Assembly: GCF_030064125.1 (NCBI RefSeq)
Contig: NZ_CP125957.1
Coordinates: forward strand, 4,216,001-4,280,000
Length of the DNA stretch: 64,000 nt
Direction of reading: 5' to 3'
Source of the DNA: Pseudomonas sp. G2-4
GTDB lineage: Bacteria > Pseudomonadota > Gammaproteobacteria > Pseudomonadales > Pseudomonadaceae
The notes below the pieces were generated by a model. The model worked only from the letters and a program-made list of their open reading frames with translations. It did no database searches and was not told the origin of the DNA. The translations under genes and the position numbers were made by a program. Positions 1 through 9,510 of this stretch are shown here, one piece after another. How positions within the stretch are numbered: the first letter of the stretch is position 1; the number at the start of each line of letters is the position of its first letter.

Positions 1-988
1 TCAGTCCGATGCCATCATCCTCCACCGAAACAGAAGCATCACCGTCTTGGTTCTGCCGCAACTCGATGCGCACATGCCGCGCATGGGAATGGCGTACCGC
101 ATTGGCCAGTGCCTCGCGAATGATCTGCAGAATCTGTAATTCGGTTTCCGGGCTCAAAGCGTCATCAGCCAGGCGATTGTCCAGTTCAAAAACGATGATG
201 CAGCGTCGCGAAAACTCGGCGATAGAGTCAGCCAGGGCCTGGCGCAGCGAGCGCCCGTCCATGGTCAGACGAGCGCTGGTGATCAGCTCGCGCACCTGAC
301 GTTGCAGCTGACTCAAGCCGCCGCACAGTTCCTGCAATACGGCGCTGGCCTGCGCAGGCTCACCCAACTGCGACTGCAGCGAACGCGCCTGGAACGACAG
401 GTAGCCCAACTGCTGAGCCACCGAATCATGCAGCTCACGGGCCAGGGCGCCGTGCCGGGATGTAGCCTGTTTGCGCTGTTGCTCACGGGTGTAGCCGCGC
501 AAGCGCACGGTGACGCAGACCGCCTGCGCCGCCTCCTCCACCAACTGGCGCCAGCTTGCGTGGACCGGATTTGGGGTATCGAGCAACAACACCCCTTTGC
601 TCGAATCATCGCTGTGCGGCAAGGCACACAGGAGCCGATGTACGCCCCGTTGCCGGCAAGGGTCACAAGCCTGAGCCGCATCCGGCAGTGTCGAGTTACG
701 CCAAGGGCAACGCGCAACGTCCTGACAGCCCTCGAGCAATCCGCGCCGTGCCGGCCCCAGATCTTCGCCGTCCAGGATCAGATTCAGTCTGCAGGTCGGC
801 AGCAGCGCTTCGAAACGGTCCAGAAAACCCGACAAGGCACCGTCAGCGTGCACCTGACACAAGGGCAATCCGGCCAGCAGTTTGCGCACGCTGCGCGCCT
901 GCTCGGGGCGGATACGCCCCAACCAGAGCGGCCACCACTGCGGTCGTGTTCGCACTCTCGATAACCCCCCGTCCGGTTGCTCAGCCAT
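1..988 (-). CDS. Soluble sensor histidine kinase, NarX/HisKA_3 type (C-terminus outside window)
   Basis: About 329 codons are visible, reading leftward from an ATG at 988; the ATP-binding end continues beyond position 1. The DHp motif ELHDSVAQQL (His187) and an N-box-like segment ending in NAVRHSHA identify a HisKA_3/HATPase_c kinase of the NarX/DesK class, which normally pairs with a LuxR-type response regulator. No membrane segment is seen before the DHp domain, so the sensor is cytoplasmic. The N-terminal half is rich in cysteine (C44, C66, C88, C94, C108, C111, C121, C158), and C88/C94/C108/C111 could bind metal or a cluster. An in-frame TAA lies upstream of the chosen start. It is divergent from the dmm operon and shares its promoter region, so a role in amine or redox sensing is inferred. 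The partner regulator is not in the window. Confidence 0.85.
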   Translation of the reverse strand, partial: MAEQPDGGLSRVRTRPQWWPLWLGRIRPEQARSVRKLLAGLPLCQVHADGALSGFLDRFEALLPTCRLNLILDGEDLGPARRGLLEGCQDVARCPWRNSTLPDAAQACDPCRQRGVHRLLCALPHSDDSSKGVLLLDTPNPVHASWRQLVEEAAQAVCVTVRLRGYTREQQRKQATSRHGALARELHDSVAQQLGYLSFQARSLQSQLGEPAQASAVLQELCGGLSQLQRQVRELITSARLTMDGRSLRQALADSIAEFSRRCIIVFELDNRLADDALSPETELQILQIIREALANAVRHSHARHVRIELRQNQDGDASVSVEDDGIGL

Positions 989-1078
989 GAGTAAAGAGCA
1001 GCAACTTCCATGCCCCGAACAAGCGTTGCGCAGGGCTTATCTCCAAAGACATAGCCCTTTTTCCGGATTGAGAAGATT

Positions 1079-1111
1079 TTCCCCATAGGAAAGTATCTTC
1101 CCCAACAGGAA
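1079..1111. promoter_or_regulatory. Candidate operator pair upstream of dmm operon
   Basis: Two copies of a 13-bp motif, TTCCCCATAGGAA (1079-1091) and TCCCCAACAGGAA (1099-1111), start exactly 20 bp apart. Each matches TTCCCAAYAGGAA at 12 of 13 positions. The same arrangement recurs at 18354, 18449 and 19301, in front of the other operons of the cluster. It lies 34 bp before dmmA in the intergenic space shared with the divergent kinase. Binding by the XRE-cupin regulator at 18571 is inferred. Confidence 0.6.
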
Positions 1112-1144
1112 ACAAATTCCCAGTTCAACGCCAGGAAAGCCCAC

Positions 1145-1657
1145 ATGACGGATAGACAAAGCGCCGCCCCGGACCGACTTCACAGCCTCCCGCGCTATCG
1201 CCAGCCGCTGCCTCGTGAAAGCGTCACCCGGCACATCGTGGTCATGCAGTCGGCGGCTGCCTGCGCGCCCTTTGTCGGGGAACTGGAACAGCCCTTGGTG
1301 CTGAATGGCGAGAACGCCGACTTTTCCCAGCGCCTGCATCAGGTGCTGGCCAGCGCCACCGTCGGCAGTCATCTCTACATCATGGGCGACGAGGCCTTTA
1401 TCTGGCGCATCCATGGCGAAGCCCGCTGTGCCGGGCTGGAGGATGACGAGATCGACATCACCCGCACGATTGCCGGTGCGCGCCTGGTGTACTGCGTGCA
1501 CTGCGGCCTGACTCAGGCCACCGGGCCAGCGCCGCTGCTGGCCTGCATCGCTTGCGACGTAGCGCTGGAAGTCCGCGAACATTTTTCCCGCCGCCTCGGG
1601 GCGTATCTGGGCGTCTGCACCAACCCCGACCAGCCTTACGCCGCAGGCCGGTCATGA
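1145..1657 (+). CDS. dmmA: Dimethylamine monooxygenase subunit DmmA
   Basis: 170 aa. It resembles the small DmmA subunit of the DmmDABC dimethylamine monooxygenase, which oxidatively demethylates dimethylamine to methylamine. Two CxxC pairs near the C-terminus (C117/C120 and C134/C137) form a zinc-ribbon or rubredoxin-like knuckle. The rest of the chain has no recognisable catalytic motif. It is the first gene of a long forward operon and its stop overlaps the dmmB start (ATGA), so translation is probably coupled. An AGGAAAG ribosome-binding site precedes the ATG. The name rests mainly on the neighbouring dmmB and dmmC genes. Confidence 0.75.
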   Translation: MTDRQSAAPDRLHSLPRYRQPLPRESVTRHIVVMQSAAACAPFVGELEQPLVLNGENADFSQRLHQVLASATVGSHLYIMGDEAFIWRIHGEARCAGLEDDEIDITRTIAGARLVYCVHCGLTQATGPAPLLACIACDVALEVREHFSRRLGAYLGVCTNPDQPYAAGRS

Positions 1658-2583
1658 GCGCCGCAATCGAAGTGCGAGTCAGCGCGGCGAGAATGCTTAC
1701 CCCAGTGGTGCGCGAATTCACCCTGCAAGCCTGCGCCGAGCCATTACCGGTTTTCTCCCCTGGCAGTCATGTGCAGGTGCACCTGCCCCTGGCCGAGGGC
1801 AAGGTGCGCAATGCCTATTCACTGACCAGCGACCCGGCGGACAACCAGCATTACCGCATCGCCGTACGCCTGCAGGAGACCTCCCGCGGCGGCTCGCGCT
1901 ACCTGCATCGGCAAGTCCAGGTCGGGGACAGGCTGCAGATTTCGGCACCGGCCAATCTGTTCGCCCTGCACTCGACCGCCAGCCTGCACATTCTGATCGC
2001 CGGAGGCATCGGCATCACGCCGTTCATGGCCTACATCGCGGCCCTTGAACAACGCCAGGCTCACTTCGAATTGCACTACCTCTGTCGTCCAGGCCAGAGC
2101 GATGCCTATGTCGAGGCGTTGCAACAGCGGCTGGGATCACGTCTGCACACCTACCCCAGCCGGCCGGACCTGAGCCGGATCTTGCGTGATCGACCGCTGG
2201 GCAGCCACGTTTACACCTGCGGTCCGCAACCTTTGCTCGATGCGGTTCGGCAACAGGCCAGGGCCCTTGGCTGGCCGCCCGGCCGGGTGCACTGGGAAGC
2301 CTTCAATGCCGCACAACCGGGCCAACCCTTCGACCTGGTACTGCTGCGCAGCGGCCAGCGCTTACGCGTCGGCGCCGAACAAAGCCTGCTCGAAGCCCTG
2401 GAGTCCGCCGGACTGCAGATCCCCAATCTGTGCCGTGGCGGAGTCTGTGGCCAATGCATGACCCGCCATGTGGCCGGCGACATCGAACACCGCGACAGTT
2501 TCCTGAGCCCCGCCGAGCAGGCTGACTTTCTCATGCCCTGTGTCTCCCGCGGCTGCGGCCCTTGCGTTTCGCTGGATCTTTAG
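1654..2583 (+). CDS. dmmB: Dimethylamine monooxygenase reductase subunit DmmB (FAD/2Fe-2S)
   Basis: 309 aa from the ATG that overlaps the dmmA stop. This is a phthalate-dioxygenase-reductase/VanB-type electron donor that passes electrons from NAD(P)H to the oxygenase. Visible motifs are the flavin-binding RNAYSL at 52-57, the nucleotide-binding GGIGITPF at 117-124, and a C-terminal plant-type ferredoxin domain with C260, C265, C268 and C296. An open frame continues upstream of the ATG to 1552, but that part overlaps dmmA and is not needed. Together with dmmA and dmmC it should form the three-part dimethylamine monooxygenase. Confidence 0.9.
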   Translation: MSAAIEVRVSAARMLTPVVREFTLQACAEPLPVFSPGSHVQVHLPLAEGKVRNAYSLTSDPADNQHYRIAVRLQETSRGGSRYLHRQVQVGDRLQISAPANLFALHSTASLHILIAGGIGITPFMAYIAALEQRQAHFELHYLCRPGQSDAYVEALQQRLGSRLHTYPSRPDLSRILRDRPLGSHVYTCGPQPLLDAVRQQARALGWPPGRVHWEAFNAAQPGQPFDLVLLRSGQRLRVGAEQSLLEALESAGLQIPNLCRGGVCGQCMTRHVAGDIEHRDSFLSPAEQADFLMPCVSRGCGPCVSLDL

Positions 2584-2592
2584 GAGTCGACC

Positions 2593-3609
2593 ATGACCAT
2601 TCAATCAAGCCCCCTGCAGAGTTACCGAGACGACTTCAGTTTTCGCAACAGCCCCGCGGCCATCCGCCGTTTTCCCTTCCCCTTCACCGAGGACAGCTAC
2701 CTGTACTCGGTGAACATCGAACCGGCGATTTCGCGGGATCCAGGCTCGATCTACCAGCACGGGTTCGACATCGACGAACACTACCGTTCGGAAATGGCCG
2801 AACGCGCCCTGGTACTGGACAAGGATCCGCGCCGCTACCTGGTAATGCCGCACATGCAAGTGGCGGCCTGGGACGCGCTGCAGATGCTCATGGAGCACCT
2901 GGCCGCCGACTATCCGCAGTGGTTCACCCTAGAACGTGACAATGATCGCTGGCATTGGCGCAACACGCTGCTGAACATCGAACAGCACTTTGTGTTCGGT
3001 GATGCCACCAGCCTGCCCTGCGAACCGTTGGAGTTCATTGGCCGACAGGTACAGGGGGATTTCGCCCTCCTCGATCAACGCGACGGCGATCTGTACATGG
3101 ACGCTGGCCTGGTCACCAGCCCGGCCGACTGGTCCCTGGCCTTCGACGCCGGCATGAGTTTCAAGCAGTGGCATTCGCCGGTACCCATGGCCCATCAGAT
3201 GGGCATTTTCGACCGCGCGCTGAAGTACCTGCTCAACTTGCAAACGGGCCAGCCGGTGCGGCGCCTGAACTGGACACTGACGATCAATCCGCGCCTGGAC
3301 TCCTCCCCCGAGACTTTCCATGAATGGGGCGCCGACCGTGGCCGCATCAGCGCCGAAAACGTCGGGCAACAGGTTCACCTGCGGGTCGAGTTGCAAGTGA
3401 TGACCCGTCTGCCGCGCAGTAACGCGGTGATGTTCAGCATCCGCACCTACCTGATCAGCATGCAGGAACTGGTCACCCAGCCCGGCTGGGGCTGCCGCCT
3501 GCACCGTGTGCTGCGCGACCTGCCCGAGCCGATCGCCGACTACAAGGGCATGAGTCGTTATCGACAGACCCTGGTGGAGTGGCTGAGCCGCTTCGACCCG
3601 CAAGCCTGA
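2593..3609 (+). CDS. dmmC: Heme-dependent oxidative N-demethylase DmmC (DUF3445)
   Basis: 338 aa. It matches the DUF3445 family, described as heme-dependent oxidative N-demethylases. In DmmABC this subunit is thought to be the oxygenase component acting on dimethylamine, giving methylamine and a C1 unit. The opening FPFPF and the HMQ/DALQML region are typical of the family. No signal peptide is present. It sits 9 bp after dmmB behind a TAGGAG ribosome-binding site. Substrate specificity follows from context; other secondary amines are possible. Confidence 0.85.
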   Translation: MTIQSSPLQSYRDDFSFRNSPAAIRRFPFPFTEDSYLYSVNIEPAISRDPGSIYQHGFDIDEHYRSEMAERALVLDKDPRRYLVMPHMQVAAWDALQMLMEHLAADYPQWFTLERDNDRWHWRNTLLNIEQHFVFGDATSLPCEPLEFIGRQVQGDFALLDQRDGDLYMDAGLVTSPADWSLAFDAGMSFKQWHSPVPMAHQMGIFDRALKYLLNLQTGQPVRRLNWTLTINPRLDSSPETFHEWGADRGRISAENVGQQVHLRVELQVMTRLPRSNAVMFSIRTYLISMQELVTQPGWGCRLHRVLRDLPEPIADYKGMSRYRQTLVEWLSRFDPQA

Positions 3610-3643
3610 CCCCTCACCTACTTTTCCCGACAAGGATCTTCAC

Positions 3644-4774
3644 ATGACTCACTCATGGCGTATTTCCGCGCTGGCCGAACGGCACCGCGCACTCGGCTCG
3701 AACCTGGAAGACTGGAACGGCATGGGCACTGCCTGGACCTACGACAGCGACCTGGCCGATCACCATCAGGCGATCCGCACCCGGGCCGGGCTGATGGACG
3801 TGTCCGGGCTGAAAAAAGTCCACTACGTCGGCCCCCACGCCGAGAGCCTGTTGCAGTGGGCCACCACCCGCGACATCGCCAAGCTCTACCCCGGCAAGTC
3901 GGTGTATGCCTCGATGCTCGACGAGGACGGAAAATTCGTCGATGACTGCATCGTCTATCGCACCGGCCCCAACGCTTTCATGGTGGTCCATGGTGCCGGC
4001 AGTGGCCACGAAATGCTGGTGCGTTCATCTCAGGGTCGCCAGGTGGCGGTGCTGTTCGATGACGACTTGCACGATCTGTCACTGCAAGGGCCGCTGGCGG
4101 TGGATTTTCTCGCCGAGCACGTCCCCGGAATCCGTCAGCTGCCCTATTTCCATCACCTGCAAACCCGCCTGTTCGATCGCCCGGTGATGATTTCTCGCAC
4201 CGGTTACACCGGCGAGCGCGGCTACGAGATCTTCTGCAAGGCCGCCGATGCCCCGGCGCTGTGGGACACGATCCTCGAACAAGGCGCGGGCCTGGGCATC
4301 ATCCCTTGCGCCTTTACCGCCCTGGACTGGTTGCGGGTGGAAAGCTCGCTGATGTTTTTCCCCTACGACAACTCGCAGATGTACCCCTTCGCCGATCAGA
4401 AGGCTGGCGACACCCTGTGGGAAATGGGCCTGGATTTCACCGTCTCCCCGGACAAGCGCGAATTCCGAGGCGCCGAAGAGCACTTTCGGTTGCGCGGCCA
4501 AGAGCGCTTCAAAATCACCGGCGTGTTGCTCGAAGGTGTCCGAGCCGCGGAGGCCGGCGACACCTTGTGGCAGGGCAACCAGCAAGTCGGGGTGATCACC
4601 TGCGGCATGTATTCGCGCCTGAGCAAGCGCTCCATGGCCATCGCCCGGATGAGCGTTGCCTGCTCGAATCCAGGCATTGCCCTGCAGGTGCGCGGCAGCC
4701 AGGAAAGCGCTGCGGTGACCCACGCCCTGCCCTTCGACGACCCGGAAAAAACCAAGCGCACGGCCAAGGGCTGA
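3644..4774 (+). CDS. dmmD: GcvT-family aminomethyltransferase DmmD
   Basis: 376 aa, full length for the GcvT/aminomethyltransferase family, with the conserved SRTGYTGERGYEI segment in the middle third and the C-terminal barrel. GcvT-like proteins bind tetrahydrofolate and accept C1 units. Beside dmmABC the expected job is to take formaldehyde released by demethylation into 5,10-methylene-THF. In described dimethylamine loci this subunit is DmmD. Here it lies after dmmC, with purU immediately downstream, which agrees with flow of C1 units through folate. Confidence 0.85.
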   Translation: MTHSWRISALAERHRALGSNLEDWNGMGTAWTYDSDLADHHQAIRTRAGLMDVSGLKKVHYVGPHAESLLQWATTRDIAKLYPGKSVYASMLDEDGKFVDDCIVYRTGPNAFMVVHGAGSGHEMLVRSSQGRQVAVLFDDDLHDLSLQGPLAVDFLAEHVPGIRQLPYFHHLQTRLFDRPVMISRTGYTGERGYEIFCKAADAPALWDTILEQGAGLGIIPCAFTALDWLRVESSLMFFPYDNSQMYPFADQKAGDTLWEMGLDFTVSPDKREFRGAEEHFRLRGQERFKITGVLLEGVRAAEAGDTLWQGNQQVGVITCGMYSRLSKRSMAIARMSVACSNPGIALQVRGSQESAAVTHALPFDDPEKTKRTAKG

Positions 4775-4804
4775 GCCTCCAACACTTTATCCAAGGGACC
4801 CTCG

Positions 4805-5671
4805 ATGGACACCTCTAACGAACATTACATTCTCAAGATCAATTGCCCGGCAGCGTCCGGCATCGTTGCCGCGATCACCACCTGCCTGGCCGGACAGCAG
4901 TGCTACATCAGCGAGCTGGCGCAATTCGACGACGAGTTCACGGGGCAGTTTTTCATGCGCGCGGTGTTTCGTTTCAACTCTGGCGTGACCGGCGATGTCG
5001 GCGCTCTACGCGAGGGTTTGGGCGACCTGGCCGGCGGCTTCGACATGCAGTGGCAGCTGTTCTGCAGCAGTCAACCAACCCGGGTGCTGCTGATGGTCAG
5101 CAAGTTCGACCACTGCCTGACTGACCTGCTGTACCGCCACCGCAAAGGCGAGATGGACATGCACATCACCGCAGTGGTCTCCAACCATCTGGACCTGCGA
5201 GCCATGGCCGAACGCGAAGGCATTCGCTTCATCTACCTGCCGATCACCAAGGACAGCAAGGCCAGCCAGGAAGCCGAGTTGATGCGCATCGTCGAGGACA
5301 CTCAGACCGATCTGGTGGTGCTCGCCCGCTACATGCAGATTCTGTCCGACGGCCTGTGCCAGCAGCTGTCCGGCCGGGCCATCAACATCCATCACTCGTT
5401 CCTGCCCGGTTTCAAGGGCGCCAAGCCGTATCACCAGGCCTACGACCGTGGCGTGAAGTTGATCGGCGCCACCGCCCACTACGTCACCAGCGACCTCGAC
5501 GAGGGGCCCATCATCGAGCAGGAAATCCAGCGCGTCGACCACACCCACCTGCCCGATTCACTCGTTGCCATCGGTCGCGACACCGAAACCGTCGCCCTTT
5601 CCAAAGCCCTGAAATACCACCTGGAACACCGGGTATTCATCAACCAGGACAAGACGGTGATTTTTCGCTGA
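4805..5671 (+). CDS. purU: Formyltetrahydrofolate deformylase (copy 1)
   Basis: 288 aa, normal length for PurU. It has an N-terminal ACT domain (about 8-85) and a formyltransferase-like hydrolase domain with the conserved [16 protein letters not shown] block and [15 protein letters not shown]. It releases formate from 10-formyl-THF and regenerates THF. In this operon it would drain C1 units derived from amine methyl groups. A second, clearly paralogous 288-aa copy lies at 19418-20284. Confidence 0.95.
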   Translation: MDTSNEHYILKINCPAASGIVAAITTCLAGQQCYISELAQFDDEFTGQFFMRAVFRFNSGVTGDVGALREGLGDLAGGFDMQWQLFCSSQPTRVLLMVSKFDHCLTDLLYRHRKGEMDMHITAVVSNHLDLRAMAEREGIRFIYLPITKDSKASQEAELMRIVEDTQTDLVVLARYMQILSDGLCQQLSGRAINIHHSFLPGFKGAKPYHQAYDRGVKLIGATAHYVTSDLDEGPIIEQEIQRVDHTHLPDSLVAIGRDTETVALSKALKYHLEHRVFINQDKTVIFR

Positions 5672-5709
5672 GCGAACCCTTTTTCGAATCACAGCCACGA
5701 GAAACGACC

Positions 5710-7077
5710 ATGACCACACGCGTAGCAATCATCGGCGCCGGCCCTTGCGGCATGGCTCAACTGCGGGCATTTCAATCGGCCAGGGACCAGGGAACGCCCA
5801 TCCCGGAACTGGTCTGCTATGAAAAACAGCACGACTGGGGCGGCATGTGGAATTACACCTGGCGCACCGGTCTGGATGAAAACGGCGAACCGGTGCACGG
5901 CAGCATGTACCGCTACTTGTGGTCGAACGGCCCGAAGGAATGCCTGGAGTTCGCCGACTACACCTTCGAAGAACATTTTGGCCGCCCCATCGGCTCCTAT
6001 CCGCCACGGGAGGTGCTCTGGGACTACATCAAGGGCCGCGTAGAAAAAGCCGGGGTTCGCGACTACATCCGTTTCAACAACGTGGTGCGCCAGGTCACCT
6101 TTGACGAAGAGACTCGCCGCTTCACGGTGGTCGCCCAGGACCACGGCAGCGATACCCAGACCTCGGAAGAGTTCGACTATGTGATCAACGCCTGCGGGCA
6201 CTTTTCGACGCCGATGATGCCGTACTTCCCCGGATTCGAGCAGTTCGGCGGGCGCATCCTGCACGCCCATGATTTCCGCGATGCGCTGGAGTTCAAGGGC
6301 AAGGATCTGCTGATCGTCGGCAGCAGCTATTCTGCCGAAGACATCGGCTCCCAGTGCTACAAATATGGCGCCCGCAGCATCACCAGTTGCTACCGCACCG
6401 CACCCATGGGCTATGACTGGCCGGCCAACTGGGAAGAAAAACCGCTGTTACAGCGCCTGGAAAAAAACCGCGCGTACTTTATCGACGGCACCCACAAGCA
6501 CATCGATGCGGTGATCCTGTGCACCGGCTACAAACATCACTTCCCCTTCCTACCGGACGAACTGCGCCTCAAGACCGACAACCGGCTATGGCCGATGAAC
6601 CTGTACAAGGGCATCTTCTGGGAGCCCAACCCGCAGCTGATCTACCTCGGCATGCAGGACCAGTGGTACTCGTTCAACATGTTCGACGCCCAGGCCTGGT
6701 ACGCCCGAGACGTGATCCTGCAACGCATCGCCCTACCCGACCAGGCACAAAGGGCCGCCGATAGTCAGCAATGGCATGCCCGTGAACAGCAGCTTGAAAC
6801 CAATCAGCAGATGTTCGAATACCAGGGCGCCTATATCCAACAACTGGTGGACGCCACCGACTATCCGAACTTCGATATCGCCGCGGTCAACGACACCTTC
6901 CTGCACTGGAAGCACGACAAGGCCCACAACATCATGGGTTACCGCGACAAGTCCTACCGATCGCTGATGACTGGCACCCAGTCGCCCCCCCACCACACGC
7001 CTTGGCTGCATGCCCTTGACGACTCCATGGCGGCGTACCTCGCTGAACCGCCGATGTCCGTCAAGTCGATCGGTTGA
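5710..7077 (+). CDS. tmm: Trimethylamine monooxygenase (flavin-containing)
   Basis: 455 aa from the ATG at 5710. The protein closely resembles bacterial Tmm, which oxidises trimethylamine to trimethylamine N-oxide with NADPH and O2. Motifs are the FAD site GAGPCG at 9-14, the FMO fingerprint [11 protein letters not shown] at 179-189, and the NADPH site GSSYSAED at 204-211, which includes the Tyr207 known to matter in bacterial Tmm enzymes. The stretches [33 protein letters not shown] and [20 protein letters not shown] are hallmarks of Tmm rather than other FMOs. The open frame extends upstream to 5356 but overlaps purU, and an ACGAGAAACG segment precedes the chosen ATG. It is followed 15 bp later by tdm. 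Confidence 0.95.
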   Translation: MTTRVAIIGAGPCGMAQLRAFQSARDQGTPIPELVCYEKQHDWGGMWNYTWRTGLDENGEPVHGSMYRYLWSNGPKECLEFADYTFEEHFGRPIGSYPPREVLWDYIKGRVEKAGVRDYIRFNNVVRQVTFDEETRRFTVVAQDHGSDTQTSEEFDYVINACGHFSTPMMPYFPGFEQFGGRILHAHDFRDALEFKGKDLLIVGSSYSAEDIGSQCYKYGARSITSCYRTAPMGYDWPANWEEKPLLQRLEKNRAYFIDGTHKHIDAVILCTGYKHHFPFLPDELRLKTDNRLWPMNLYKGIFWEPNPQLIYLGMQDQWYSFNMFDAQAWYARDVILQRIALPDQAQRAADSQQWHAREQQLETNQQMFEYQGAYIQQLVDATDYPNFDIAAVNDTFLHWKHDKAHNIMGYRDKSYRSLMTGTQSPPHHTPWLHALDDSMAAYLAEPPMSVKSIG

Positions 7078-7092
7078 CCCGGGAGCCTCACC

Positions 7093-9435
7093 ATGAACGC
7101 ACCTCGTGTTTCCAGCCCGCGGGAGCCCGGACTCTTTGCCCGGGCACCGGCCCTGGAGCGCTATCGGGTGGCCGCTGGCGGCCTGACCCTTGTCGCGCTA
7201 CAGCCCGGCGACAGCCTGCAAGTGATCGATCTCGAAGGTCGGCAACCTTGCCAATTGCTGGCCGTGGATAGGCTCGGTCGCAGCGCCTTGGCAGCCTGGG
7301 CACTGAGCGGTTCGACGGCCTGCGGATTTATCGGCGCACGGCTCGCCGAACCGACCTTGCAGGCTCGGCGTATCAACCAGGCGTTGAGCCGACGCGGGAT
7401 TGATCCGCAACATCTGCCCAGCGCCGCGTCACTCTGGGACGAGGACAGCCCCGCCGGCTTCAGCCGCCGCTTCGTCGCCAGCGATGAGCTACTGGTGATC
7501 ATCGCGGCGCCCGCCGGACCGACCGCCGTTGACCGGCAATATCGGCCTAGCGAACTCAGGTCATGGGTGACACGGGCCAATCCCTCGCCCCTGCTACTCC
7601 CCGCGTTGCCAGAACCGTTGGGTGAATTAATTGACGAGTTCACCATTAGCGCCGGCACCGCCCACAGTTACACCGTCGGCAAAGGGCAGTACGTGCAGGT
7701 GCTGGACGTCGCCGGCCGCCAGTGCTCGGATTTCGTCGCTCTGGACCGGTGGGCTCTCGATCGCGGCCAGGAACTGGACCTGGACCAGACCGTGACCCGC
7801 ACCCTGAACGGCAGCGCCTACCCGGCACCGGGGATGTTCTCGAAGTTTTTCGACCGGCAGATGCAGCCGATGCTGGAGGTGGTGCGTGACACCGTCGGCC
7901 GCCACGATTCCTTCGCCCTGGCCTGCGCCGCGCGCTACTACGAGAGCCATGGCTACTTCGGGCACGACAACTGCAGCGACAACCTCAACCGAGTGCTCGC
8001 GCCCCATGGGGTCAAGGCCTGCAATGGCTGGCCGGCGATCAATTTCTTTTTCAATACCGGGATCGACGCCCACCAGCAGATGACGCTGGACGAGCCCTGG
8101 TCGCGTCCCGGCGATTACGTGCTGCTGCGGGCCATGACCGATCTGCTGTGTGGCAGCACCTCGTGCCCGGACGACATCGACCCGGCCAACGGCTGGAACC
8201 CGACCGATATCCAGATCCGCATCTATAGCGAAAAGGAGCGTTTTTCCATCGCCATGAGCACTCGAACCACGGCCGATGCCGACCCGATTCTCACCCGTGA
8301 GTCCGCGTTCCACTCACGCACCAGCGCCTTGACCGGCAGCTTTACCGACTACCGCAATTGGTGGCTGCCGCTGCGCTACGACGGCTATGGCGCCATCGAG
8401 GAATACCTCGGCTGTCGCGAACGCGTCGCGGTGATGGACCTGACCGCCCTGCGCAAATTCGAAATCATCGGCCCCGACGCCGAAGCCCTGCTGCAGTACT
8501 GCCTGACCCGGGATGTGCGGCGCCTGGCGGTGGGCCAAGTGGTGTACTCGGCGATGTGCCACGAGCACGGCGGCATGCTCGACGACGGCACCCTGCTGCG
8601 CCTGGGCCCGGACAATTTCCGCTGGATCTGCGGCGAGGATTACGCCGGGGTCTGGCTACGCGAACAGGCGCAAAAGCTCGGCATGAAGGTCTGGGTCAAA
8701 TCCGCCAGCGAGCAGATTCACAACCTGGCGGTCCAGGGCCCGATGAGCCGTGAACTACTCAAACAGATGGTCTGGACCCCACCGACCCAACCGAGCCTGG
8801 AAACCCTGGGCTGGTTCCGTTTCCTGGTGGGCCGCCTGGACGGTTACGACGGCTGTCCGCTGATGATCTCGCGCACCGGCTACACCGGCGAGTTGGGTTA
8901 CGAAGTCTGGTGCCAGCCCGAGGATGCCGAGCAGGTCTGGGACCGGATCTGGCAACTGGGCCAACCCTTGGGCCTGGTGCCACTGGGCCTGGAAGCGTTG
9001 GACATGCTGCGCATCGAAGCCGGGCTGATTTTCGCCGGCTACGAGTTCAGCGACCAGACCGATCCGTTCGAGGCCGGTATCGGCTTTTCCGTGCCGCTGA
9101 AAAGCAAAACCGACGATTTCATCGGCCGGGATGCGCTGTTGCGGCGCAGCGCCTGCCCCGCTCACAAGCTGGTGGGTCTGCAACTGAGTGGCAATGAAGG
9201 CGCCCACCACGGCGACCCGGTGTACCGCGGCCGAGCCCAGGTCGGGGTCATCACCAGTGCCTGCCGCTCGCCGCTGCTGGCCAGCAATATCGCGCTGTGC
9301 CGGGTCGACGTGGCCTGCGCCGACGTCGGCACGACGCTTGAGATCGGCAAAGTCGATGGCCTTCAGAAGCGCATCAGCGCCACGGTCACCGCAGCGATTT
9401 TCTACGACCCGGACAAGAGCCGGGTACGCAGTTGA
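7093..9435 (+). CDS. tdm: Trimethylamine-N-oxide demethylase (DUF1989-GcvT fusion)
   Basis: 780 aa, the length expected for Tdm. The N-terminal half (to about residue 390) is a DUF1989/urea-carboxylase-associated domain. Candidate zinc-binding cysteines are C294 in DNCSDN and C353/C358 in LLCGSTSCPDD. The C-terminal half is a GcvT-like THF-binding domain with SRTGYTGELGYEVW. Tdm non-oxidatively splits TMAO into dimethylamine and formaldehyde, and the second domain passes the C1 unit to THF. Placed directly after tmm and with dmmABCD upstream, it closes the trimethylamine-to-methylamine route. Confidence 0.92.
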   Translation: MNAPRVSSPREPGLFARAPALERYRVAAGGLTLVALQPGDSLQVIDLEGRQPCQLLAVDRLGRSALAAWALSGSTACGFIGARLAEPTLQARRINQALSRRGIDPQHLPSAASLWDEDSPAGFSRRFVASDELLVIIAAPAGPTAVDRQYRPSELRSWVTRANPSPLLLPALPEPLGELIDEFTISAGTAHSYTVGKGQYVQVLDVAGRQCSDFVALDRWALDRGQELDLDQTVTRTLNGSAYPAPGMFSKFFDRQMQPMLEVVRDTVGRHDSFALACAARYYESHGYFGHDNCSDNLNRVLAPHGVKACNGWPAINFFFNTGIDAHQQMTLDEPWSRPGDYVLLRAMTDLLCGSTSCPDDIDPANGWNPTDIQIRIYSEKERFSIAMSTRTTADADPILTRESAFHSRTSALTGSFTDYRNWWLPLRYDGYGAIEEYLGCRERVAVMDLTALRKFEIIGPDAEALLQYCLTRDVRRLAVGQVVYSAMCHEHGGMLDDGTLLRLGPDNFRWICGEDYAGVWLREQAQKLGMKVWVKSASEQIHNLAVQGPMSRELLKQMVWTPPTQPSLETLGWFRFLVGRLDGYDGCPLMISRTGYTGELGYEVWCQPEDAEQVWDRIWQLGQPLGLVPLGLEALDMLRIEAGLIFAGYEFSDQTDPFEAGIGFSVPLKSKTDDFIGRDALLRRSACPAHKLVGLQLSGNEGAHHGDPVYRGRAQVGVITSACRSPLLASNIALCRVDVACADVGTTLEIGKVDGLQKRISATVTAAIFYDPDKSRVRS

Positions 9436-9510
9436 TCGATCACACGAGCCTGTGCGCCACCCGACTTTGACTGCCCCACTACCACGCTACTCAGACATGG
9501 GAATACGAAG

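Noticed and set aside
784..1146. 120-codon reverse frame over the kinase start and dmm promoter
   Set aside because: Out of frame with the kinase, which is the only frame giving the histidine-kinase motifs; the operator region lies within it.
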